Made by a program: the position numbers and the translations under genes. A stretch of 64,000 nucleotides of DNA from positions 16,815,606 through 16,879,605 of the forward strand of contig NC_134643.1 of the NCBI RefSeq assembly GCF_030463565.1, written 5' to 3'. Positions 52,501 through 56,110 of the stretch are shown piece by piece; position 1 is the first letter of the stretch; every line of letters starts with the position of its first letter. The notes beneath the pieces were generated by a model that ran no database searches, had not been told where the DNA came from, and saw nothing but the letters and a program-made list of their open reading frames with translations. Source of the stretch: Pelecanus crispus (lineage: Eukaryota; Chordata; Aves; Pelecaniformes; Pelecanidae).

Positions 52501-55116
52501 TGATAAGTGTATTTACCTTTATGAATTAATGCAAATTGCCAAACGGAAAATATGCCAGGAATTCCATAAACTTTATTTTTAGGAGAAGTATGTTTTCTAT
52601 TGAAATTGCAGTTTCAGGAAATCTCTTCCAGCACGCATATTCTCCAGCAGAAGCCAGAACCAAAGGCAGCATCTACAGAAAATCACTGAATTGCTTCTGT
52701 ACAAAGGTACACGTGCAAAACTGCGTCTTCAACAACTTGTGTGAAATAACGTTGGCTTTTGGGAGCTAGCTTGGAGATGTAAGTTCTTGGCATCAGGGAT
52801 ATCTCCAGTGAGGCTCAATACACGTCAAGGGTCCATCAGTGATTTAGTGGCCAGGTCCCTTTCAGCACGAGGTTAACTTTACTCTGAATCCAGCTTGCCA
52901 AACTCCTACCTAAACCTTGCTTCTTCACCTTTGACTGCAATCCAAGCTATGCTCATAAACCCAGTTCGCACACACTACAAGGTGTGCCCATAGAAAAAAC
53001 TGGGTGCAAGTCTGGCACGTGCTGCTTGGGAAAGCTGGACACTTCTTCACCAGAAGGACAAAACCCCATCACGACTATCGCCACCAACAATGCTGTTTTT
53101 ACATTGTCCTGGTGCCTAAAACCTCCACATTCCAATTTTGCAAGGTAGGATGTGAACTGAACCAAAAGGGAGGGTTCCTGCCCAAACCAACTCAGCAAGT
53201 TTGGCAGACTGGAGGGGGCAGAGGAGGGAGAGGAGCTCATCCTGCCGCAGCGAGGGAGCCCCAGCGCACCAGCAACTCGTCACTGTCAAAAGCTACACAG
53301 GCATCATTCCTCCAGCAGGTTTATGGAGACAAATACGGTGCTTTATCAGCCAAGAATGTGAGAGCCGGCAGGTCTGCACCACACAGCCTTTCCATTTCAC
53401 TGATTTCGGCTTCAGCGGCTCCTCCCAAGCCCACCGCTTCACCCCCACGAGCCCCCAGAGGCTCCTCTGGGAGAGAGCACAGCCAGAGCGGGGGTCCCGA
53501 GGAAGACGTCCCCCTGCCCGCTCCAGGCTCCTCTCCCCCAGCACCACGGCCCCTGCCTCATGCCATGACTCGCTCTTTCTCCCGCCAAACTCGAATCCTG
53601 GAAGGCTCAATCCTGCAAAGTGCACAGCGTGGCCAAGCCCCGTGTTATGAGGAGGATGCTCGGCACCTTCCCACATCCACAGCGTGACACAATTTCTTCA
53701 ATATCACCTTATGGTTCAGAAGTAACCAGGGACATCCCAAACGCTGAACCCGGGCTGTGAGATCAGGAATAAGGGCACACGTGAACTCCTGAGGCAATGC
53801 TTTTTACTACGGCACTTCAGCATTTTTTGAGACAAGAAAACGTAACAAAAAAAAGTGCCTTTGTTGTTTTGTTCTATCAGGGATGCTAATGTCGTCAAAT
53901 AAGTCCCGTTACAGACAATCCTGACAGACACCAAAAATGTTCCAGCAAAGCTAAACCCTGCATTACATAAATCAAGTATTAGCTCTAGCAGACGGAGCAG
54001 TACAGTAAAACGAAAGGTGGGGCTGAGATTTGGTAACCTCGGGGCACAAATGGGCCAAGCCCCACAGCCCCTCAGGCAGGGCTGCTCCTGCTTCCCGGCG
54101 TTTTCCTTCCGAGTGCCAGAATCCGGCCCCATTGTCTCTGCAGTGAATTTGGCCAGAGATTATCCCCTCACTTTCAGTTCAACAGAGTCCCACTTGTAAC
54201 TGCTGTTTTATTCTTCTCCCCCATCCCTTCTGGCTCAGAGATTTTAGGTCTGGTGAGCTGCTTCTGGCATAAACAGTAACGAGCTTTGCGTTTTCCACCA
54301 GACGCGCGGGGCAACCTCACTGGCACCCCCTCACTTGGAGCCCATACAGATGTAATTACTTTATGGGAACAGTGGCCAAAGCGCTACCCGGGTCCGACAG
54401 ACCACTCGCAGCCAGGAAGCGGTCTAGACGGCTCGGGGAAGTCTGAAGATGAAGTATTAATTGAACTTAACTGCGGCACCTTCCTCCTTATTAACCTCGC
54501 TAGGGAAAGGGGGGGGGTCGGGAGCCGAAAGCCGCGAGGGGCTCCCCGGACGCCGCTTGCTTCGGCGGGGCGGGGGGTCCCGCCCAGGGGCACGACGCCT
54601 TCCCCCGCAGACCGCCGCCCGCGGCCCCCTCCCGCAGCAGCGCCTTGCCCCGCCGCCGGGCCCCCCTCCGCCGCCGGGCCCCCCTCCGCCGCAGCCCCTC
54701 GCCGGGCCCCCCGCCGCCCCCCGGCCGCGGTGGCCGGCCCCGCCGCGCCAGGCGCTCACCTGGAGGTGGCTGACGATGCAGTAGGGCTCGGGCTGGCGGA
54801 GGCCGCAGGTGGAGGAGGCGGAGAGGCGGGCGGCGCGGCCGATGAGCAGGTCGCCGGTGGCGGGGGTAGCAGCTCCCCTCGGCGCAGCCGTAGCTGTACT
54901 CGGGCTCCTGCGCCGCCGCGGCCCAGAGCGCTGCGCGGCCGCGGAGGGAGAGAGGGGTGAGCGGGGGGGAGCGGAGCGCGGCCGGGCCGGGCGTCCCAGG
55001 GGCTCGTCCCAGGGGCTCGTCCCAGGGGCTCGCCCAGCCCGCCGTGCCCCGACGGCGGCGGGAGTGGGGCGGGAGTTACCGAGGCAGCAGCAGAGGCACA
55101 GCGGGAGGCGGCCCAT
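10379..55116 (-). CDS. LAMB1: Laminin subunit beta-1, complete coding region in 33 exons (one-base frameshift in exon 2)
   Basis: Secreted beta chain of heterotrimeric laminins (for example laminin-111, with alpha-1 and gamma-1), a basement-membrane glycoprotein. Exon lengths sum to 5359 nt. Removing one extra base in coding exon 2 gives 5358 nt, which is 1785 residues plus stop; human LAMB1 has 1786. Domain order, approximate residues: signal peptide 1-21; LN domain 22-270 (network polymerisation); LE repeats 270-540; laminin IV/LF domain 545-768; LE repeats 770-1177; coiled coil 1178-1395; six-cysteine alpha insert 1396-1430; coiled coil 1431-1785 ending YSTCL, whose Cys bonds to the gamma chain. 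All 32 introns are GT-AG and all phases match. The longest intron is 21706-31357. A solo LTR lies in intron 32826-33792. The next paralogue, LAMB4, lies upstream in the same orientation. Confidence 0.97.
11385..11544 (-). CDS. LAMB1: LAMB1 coding exon 32, residues 1688-1741
   Basis: Starts [20 protein letters not shown] and ends [13 protein letters not shown]. Long-arm coiled coil, 160 nt, acceptor caacag, donor gtaagg. [11 protein letters not shown] is essentially identical to mammalian LAMB1. Confidence 0.96.
11545..12822 (-). other. LAMB1: LAMB1 intron
   Basis: Intron of 1.28 kb. No repeat or coding similarity recognised in either strand. Confidence 0.75.
12823..12999 (-). CDS. LAMB1: LAMB1 coding exon 31, residues 1629-1687
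   Basis: Reads [20 protein letters not shown] then [20 protein letters not shown], ending EEVTK. Coiled coil, 177 nt, phase 0. It has exactly the length and phase of the matching LAMB4 exon at 62867-63043. Confidence 0.96.
13866..14007 (-). CDS. LAMB1: LAMB1 coding exon 30, residues 1581-1628
   Basis: Reads [20 protein letters not shown] and continues [20 protein letters not shown] to LLTS. Coiled coil, 142 nt, acceptor ccacag, donor gtgagt. Confidence 0.96.
14225..14432 (-). CDS. LAMB1: LAMB1 coding exon 29, residues 1512-1581
   Basis: Contains [38 protein letters not shown] and [16 protein letters not shown]. Coiled coil, 208 nt, acceptor tactag, donor gtatgc. Confidence 0.96.
15191..15335 (-). 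CDS. LAMB1: LAMB1 coding exon 28, residues 1464-1512
   Basis: Reads [38 protein letters not shown] and [10 protein letters not shown]. Coiled coil of domain I with an N-glycosylation sequon (NAT). It has 145 nt, acceptor ctttag, donor gtaaga. Confidence 0.96.
15725..15928 (-). CDS. LAMB1: LAMB1 coding exon 27, residues 1396-1463, alpha insert
   Basis: Begins [20 protein letters not shown] and continues to [12 protein letters not shown]. This is the beta-chain alpha domain: a six-cysteine, glycine-rich insert that interrupts the coiled coil only in laminin beta chains. Then [20 protein letters not shown] resumes the helix. It has 204 nt, phase 0, acceptor ctgcag. Confidence 0.96.
15929..17960 (-). 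other. LAMB1: LAMB1 intron
   Basis: Intron of 2.03 kb with a T run around 16954-16970 and a GC-rich patch about 17395-17660 holding only chance open frames. No recognised repeat. Confidence 0.7.
17961..18202 (-). CDS. LAMB1: LAMB1 coding exon 26, residues 1315-1395
   Basis: Reads [20 protein letters not shown], then [18 protein letters not shown] and [15 protein letters not shown]. End of coiled-coil domain II with the NAS sequon. It has 242 nt, acceptor ctgcag, donor gtacgg. Confidence 0.96.
18203..19476 (-). other. LAMB1: LAMB1 intron
   Basis: Intron of 1.27 kb. It holds a 21-bp direct duplication (18333-18374) and an A run near 18903-18919. Otherwise nothing recognised. Confidence 0.75.
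18333..18374. repeat. 21-bp tandem duplication in LAMB1 intron
   Basis: Two adjacent copies of gcagctatattcagtgccttc, differing at one position (cttc versus catc). Confidence 0.85.
19477..19661 (-). CDS. LAMB1: LAMB1 coding exon 25, residues 1253-1315
   Basis: Reads [20 protein letters not shown], then [18 protein letters not shown] and [18 protein letters not shown]. Coiled-coil domain II, 185 nt, acceptor ttacag, donor gtaagt. Confidence 0.95.
19662..21335 (-). other. LAMB1: LAMB1 intron
   Basis: Intron of 1.67 kb, GC-richer toward 21000-21330. The long plus-strand open frame 20806-21399 crosses the intron-exon border antisense to LAMB1 and is not coding in my view. Confidence 0.7.
21336..21705 (-). 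CDS. LAMB1: LAMB1 coding exon 24, residues 1130-1253, last LE repeat and start of coiled coil
   Basis: Longest LAMB1 exon, 370 nt. It encodes the final LE repeat ([20 protein letters not shown] to [10 protein letters not shown]) and then the start of domain [22 protein letters not shown] and [20 protein letters not shown] is a sequon. Acceptor ttccag, donor gtgagt. Confidence 0.96.
25321..25370. repeat. Imperfect tandem duplication in LAMB1 large intron
   Basis: The segment ctttgtcctaaag followed by a caaaa-containing tail occurs twice about 27 bp apart, with small differences (cggcaaaaagg versus ggacaaaagc). Confidence 0.7.
31267..31300. repeat. 16-bp tandem duplication
   Basis: tgcctggccaccggcg at 31270-31285 is followed directly by a near-identical copy at 31286-31301, in the intron just past coding exon 23. 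Confidence 0.75.
31358..31454 (-). CDS. LAMB1: LAMB1 coding exon 23, residues 1098-1130, LE repeat
   Basis: Reads [20 protein letters not shown] and [12 protein letters not shown]. Part of LE repeat 12, 97 nt, acceptor tggcag, donor gtgagt. Confidence 0.95.
31553..31770 (-). CDS. LAMB1: LAMB1 coding exon 22, residues 1025-1097, LE repeats
   Basis: Reads [38 protein letters not shown] and [13 protein letters not shown] repeats 11-12, 218 nt, acceptor ccacag, donor gtgagg. Unusually GC-rich third positions compared with the 3' exons. Confidence 0.95.
32601..32825 (-). CDS. LAMB1: LAMB1 coding exon 21, residues 950-1025, LE repeats, second half of YIGSR
   Basis: Begins [20 protein letters not shown], completing the YIGSR cell-binding peptide across the splice junction, then [18 protein letters not shown] and [20 protein letters not shown]. 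It has 225 nt, acceptor aaacag, donor gtgagt. Confidence 0.96.
33085..33116. repeat. AT-rich trinucleotide (TAA/AAT) microsatellite in the LTR
   Basis: Degenerate run of taa/aat units with two gat interruptions; minus-strand reading gives an ATTATT run before the ATTAAA signal. Confidence 0.8.
33181..33198. repeat. 18-bp perfect palindrome inside the LTR
   Basis: gagcagcgatcgctgctc equals its own reverse complement. It lies just downstream of the TATA-like box in LTR orientation. Confidence 0.95.
33793..33956 (-). CDS. LAMB1: LAMB1 coding exon 20, residues 895-950, LE repeats, PESGR and start of YIGSR
   Basis: Reads [38 protein letters not shown] and [10 protein letters not shown]. It holds the site of the PDSGR peptide, here PESGR, and the first half of YIGSR. 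It has 164 nt, acceptor gcgcag, donor gtattt. Confidence 0.96.
34444..34675 (-). CDS. LAMB1: LAMB1 coding exon 19, residues 818-895, LE repeats
   Basis: Reads [38 protein letters not shown] and [18 protein letters not shown]. Two LE repeats with regular eight-cysteine spacing, 232 nt, acceptor ttgcag, donor gtacag. Confidence 0.96.
34772..34915 (-). CDS. LAMB1: LAMB1 coding exon 18, residues 770-818, LE repeat after domain IV
   Basis: Reads [20 protein letters not shown] and [18 protein letters not shown]. First full LE repeat after the LF domain, 144 nt, acceptor ctcag, donor gtacgt. Confidence 0.96.
35075..35279 (-). CDS. LAMB1: LAMB1 coding exon 17, residues 702-770, end of laminin IV/LF domain
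   Basis: Reads [38 protein letters not shown] and [21 protein letters not shown]-terminal part of the globular domain IV, 205 nt, acceptor ttgtag, donor gtatgt. Confidence 0.96.
35800..35923 (-). CDS. LAMB1: LAMB1 coding exon 16, residues 660-701, laminin IV/LF domain
   Basis: Reads [20 protein letters not shown] and ESPYTFIDS. It carries most of the RYVVLPR peptide known as a heparin- and cell-binding site; its Arg is split with the previous exon. NYT is a sequon. It has 124 nt, acceptor atccag, donor gtgagc. Confidence 0.96.
36358..36485 (-). CDS. LAMB1: LAMB1 coding exon 15, residues 618-660, laminin IV/LF domain
   Basis: Reads [20 protein letters not shown] and [19 protein letters not shown]. 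It has 128 nt, acceptor cccag, donor gttggt. Confidence 0.95.
37313..37471 (-). CDS. LAMB1: LAMB1 coding exon 14, residues 565-617, laminin IV/LF domain
   Basis: Reads [38 protein letters not shown] and [11 protein letters not shown]. It has 159 nt, phase 0, acceptor ttgtag, donor gtaggt. Confidence 0.96.
37472..39560 (-). other. LAMB1: LAMB1 intron
   Basis: Intron of 2.1 kb. Open frames around 38396-38815 exist on both strands at once and match nothing I know. No recognised repeat. Confidence 0.7.
39561..39696 (-). CDS. LAMB1: LAMB1 coding exon 13, residues 519-564, LE to LF junction
   Basis: Reads [20 protein letters not shown] and [18 protein letters not shown]. The half LE repeat into which domain IV is inserted, 136 nt, acceptor ttttag, donor gtgagt. 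Confidence 0.96.
39697..42239 (-). other. LAMB1: LAMB1 intron
   Basis: Intron of 2.5 kb, GC-rich near 40850-41250. Overlapping frames on opposite strands, no similarity to known proteins, no recognised transposon. Confidence 0.7.
42240..42319 (-). CDS. LAMB1: LAMB1 coding exon 12, residues 493-519, LE repeat
   Basis: Reads [20 protein letters not shown] and GGALNN. Only 80 nt, found by phase continuity between its neighbours. Acceptor ccgcag, donor gtgagt. Confidence 0.95.
43306..43418 (-). CDS. LAMB1: LAMB1 coding exon 11, residues 455-492, LE repeat with LGTHPG
   Basis: Reads [20 protein letters not shown] and [16 protein letters not shown]. The hexapeptide equivalent to mammalian LGTIPG, an elastin/laminin-receptor ligand, reads LGTHPG here. 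It has 113 nt, acceptor atctag, donor gtaagc. Confidence 0.96.
43836..44015 (-). CDS. LAMB1: LAMB1 coding exon 10, residues 395-455, LE repeat
   Basis: Reads [38 protein letters not shown] and [13 protein letters not shown]. It has 180 nt, acceptor tcttag, donor gtgagt. Confidence 0.96.
44380..44568 (-). CDS. LAMB1: LAMB1 coding exon 9, residues 332-395, LE repeat
   Basis: Reads [38 protein letters not shown] and [12 protein letters not shown]. It has 189 nt, acceptor tcacag, donor gtaagt. Confidence 0.96.
44742..44862 (-). CDS. LAMB1: LAMB1 coding exon 8, residues 292-332, LE repeat
   Basis: Reads [20 protein letters not shown] and [19 protein letters not shown]. It has 121 nt, acceptor tggcag, donor gtgagt. 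Confidence 0.96.
44863..46138 (-). other. LAMB1: LAMB1 intron
   Basis: Intron of 1.28 kb with A runs next to coding exon 8 (44873-44884, 44922-44931). The plus-strand frames at 45229-45901 are not recognised. Confidence 0.7.
46139..46341 (-). CDS. LAMB1: LAMB1 coding exon 7, residues 224-291, end of LN domain
   Basis: Reads [38 protein letters not shown] and [18 protein letters not shown]. The LN globule ends and the first LE repeat begins at CFCYGHA. It has 203 nt, acceptor ctgcag, donor gtaaaa. Confidence 0.97.
46342..47831 (-). other. LAMB1: LAMB1 intron
   Basis: AT-rich intron of 1.49 kb. Nothing recognised. Confidence 0.75.
47832..47895 (-). CDS. LAMB1: LAMB1 coding exon 6, residues 203-224, LN domain
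   Basis: The smallest internal exon, 64 nt. It reads [20 protein letters not shown] then Gln. Acceptor ctccag, donor gtatgt. Phase closes on both sides. Confidence 0.96.
48002..48190 (-). CDS. LAMB1: LAMB1 coding exon 5, residues 140-202, LN domain
   Basis: Reads [38 protein letters not shown] and [19 protein letters not shown]. Highly conserved LN core, 189 nt, phase 0, acceptor attag, donor gtcaga. Confidence 0.97.
48191..50139 (-). other. LAMB1: LAMB1 intron
   Basis: Intron of 1.95 kb. No repeats or coding similarity recognised. Confidence 0.75.
50140..50213 (-). CDS. LAMB1: LAMB1 coding exon 4, residues 115-139, LN domain
   Basis: Reads [20 protein letters not shown] then MTFK, with the NVT sequon. 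It has 74 nt, acceptor ctgcag, donor gtaagg. Confidence 0.97.
50214..52222 (-). other. LAMB1: LAMB1 intron
   Basis: Intron of 2.0 kb with A/T runs near 51010-51023 and 51579-51593, and a GC-rich patch about 51680-51880. Nothing recognised. Confidence 0.7.
52223..52358 (-). CDS. LAMB1: LAMB1 coding exon 3, residues 70-115, LN domain
   Basis: Reads [38 protein letters not shown] and WWQSENG. It has 136 nt, acceptor tttcag, donor gtatgg. Confidence 0.97.
52359..54759 (-). other. LAMB1: LAMB1 intron 2 (coding)
   Basis: Intron of 2.4 kb. The part nearest the start (54520-54759) belongs to the CpG island and holds an 18-bp GC-rich tandem repeat. The rest has no recognised feature. Confidence 0.7.
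54650..54697. repeat. 18-bp GC-rich tandem repeat
   Basis: Two exact copies of ccgccgccgggcccccct (54650-54667, 54668-54685) and a partial third, inside the LAMB1 CpG island in an intron. Confidence 0.85.
54760..54930 (-). CDS. LAMB1: LAMB1 coding exon 2, residues 13-69, with one-base insertion
   Basis: The 5' part reads [20 protein letters not shown] then Tyr-Pro. The 3' part, in a different frame, reads [18 protein letters not shown] and [16 protein letters not shown]. Both halves are clearly LAMB1 (end of signal peptide, start of LN). The frame switch falls at a run of five G on the plus strand (54862-54866) where four are expected. The exon is 171 nt; phase continuity with exons 1 and 3 requires 170. 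Acceptor gcgcag, donor gtgagc. Confidence 0.93.
54862..54866 (-). other. LAMB1: Frameshift site: C5 run in LAMB1 coding exon 2
   Basis: The sense strand reads TGCTAC-CCCCGCC instead of TGCTAC-CCCGCC. One extra C moves the frame and would truncate the protein if real. Probably a sequencing or assembly slip in a very GC-rich homopolymer. Confidence 0.85.
54995..55033. repeat. 13-bp tandem repeat, three copies
   Basis: cccaggggctcgt at 54995-55007, 55008-55020 and 55021-55033 (last base c), in the first coding intron of LAMB1. Confidence 0.95.
55080..55116 (-). CDS. LAMB1: LAMB1 coding exon 1, start codon and signal peptide
   Basis: ATG at 55114-55116 in a strong Kozak context (gcccgccATGGg). 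It reads [12 protein letters not shown], then G of the split codon 13. With exon 2 it forms a leucine/cysteine/alanine-rich signal peptide cut near AAAA-QEPEY. Donor gtaact. No other in-frame ATG near exon 2 fits. Confidence 0.93.
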
Positions 55117-55135
55117 GGCGGGCGGCGGGCACCGG

Positions 55136-55170
55136 CGGGACGGGACGGGACGGGACGGGACGGGACGGGA
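55136..55170. repeat. (CGGGA)7 pentanucleotide repeat in LAMB1 5' leader
   Basis: Seven uninterrupted CGGGA units 20 bp upstream of the LAMB1 start codon. In the sense transcript it reads as UCCCG repeats. The GGGA runs on the other strand fit a G-quadruplex pattern. Confidence 0.95.
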
Positions 55171-56110
55171 CGGGGCTCGGCTCGCCGTCCACGCTGCCGC
55201 CGAAGGCTCTCGCTCCGGCTGCTCCACGCAGGCGCCGCAGCTCCCCGCGGCTCCCGGGGAGCGGCTCCGCGCCGCCGGGCGCCCCCGGCCCTCCTCCTCC
55301 CCCGCCCCGCCGCCCCCGCGGGGCCGGGCCGGGCCGCCCCACGCCGCCCCTCCCGCCCCGGGCCCCGGGGCTGCCCGGCCCCGCTGCAGCGCCAGGCCGG
55401 GGGGAGGGAGCGGAGAAGCGGCTGCCGTCGAGGAAGGGCAGCCGAGCCGGGGTGGGAGGCCGGGGGAGAGCGGCCCGGCGGCGGGCCGGGGAGGGGCTCG
55501 CCCGCCCGCAGCAACCGGGGAGCCCCGAGGCGGGAGCGGGGGGACTCCAGCCCCCGCCACCACGGGCTGTGCCCTTCCCGTTGCTCCCCAGCTTTGGGAG
55601 CGGGCTGTGGGCAGGGTGCAGGAACCCGGGGTGGGGGGGGATCACCGACGGGGCGACCCCTCTCCCTGCCCCGTCTGTGGGGATGCCGTGCGGGAACGGG
55701 GTTTTTGACCCAGACCTGCCTTCTGCCGGGGTGCTGGTGGGACTGGCCGCCTGGGAGGGGTGGATGGTGGTGGATGGAGCGGAGCTGCGTGGCAAGGCCG
55801 GACAGCCGGCGAAGGGCTGGCAGCCCTCACGCGTGATGCTCAACGGCCCCGAATCGCCTGGTGCTGCGGTGCCAACGCGCGTGGCTCGGGAGTGCCATTC
55901 CTGGGGACGGTGCCCGCGCTGTCATACGTGGCTGGGTCTGGCCCTGGGGCGGGCAGAGGAGCCGTCGAGCCCGGGCTGGCCGCTGCCAGGCTGTTCCTCG
56001 TTGCCTGGGAGCACGCGGTGCTGCTGCCTTCCCAGAGGTGCTGGGGCGGCTGCGAGGCGTGAAGAGCCGCACCGGCGCTGCACCCGCGCTCCTGGCCTCC
56101 GCCTTCGGTT

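Larger units (their letters stand above)
54520..56110 (-). promoter_or_regulatory. LAMB1: CpG island and probable LAMB1 promoter / 5' end
   Basis: About 1.6 kb of dense CpG and GC boxes (for example ccgccccgccgcccccg near 55300) around the first two coding exons. No clear TATA box. The transcription start is not visible from sequence; mammalian LAMB1 has an extra non-coding first exon, which could lie here too. Edges are approximate. Confidence 0.7.

Noticed and set aside
54457-55563. 368-codon minus-strand open frame over the LAMB1 start
   Set aside because: Only its ATGDLLIG to SHLQ part is real (LAMB1 coding exon 2). The rest is intron and 5' leader read through because the DNA is GC-rich.
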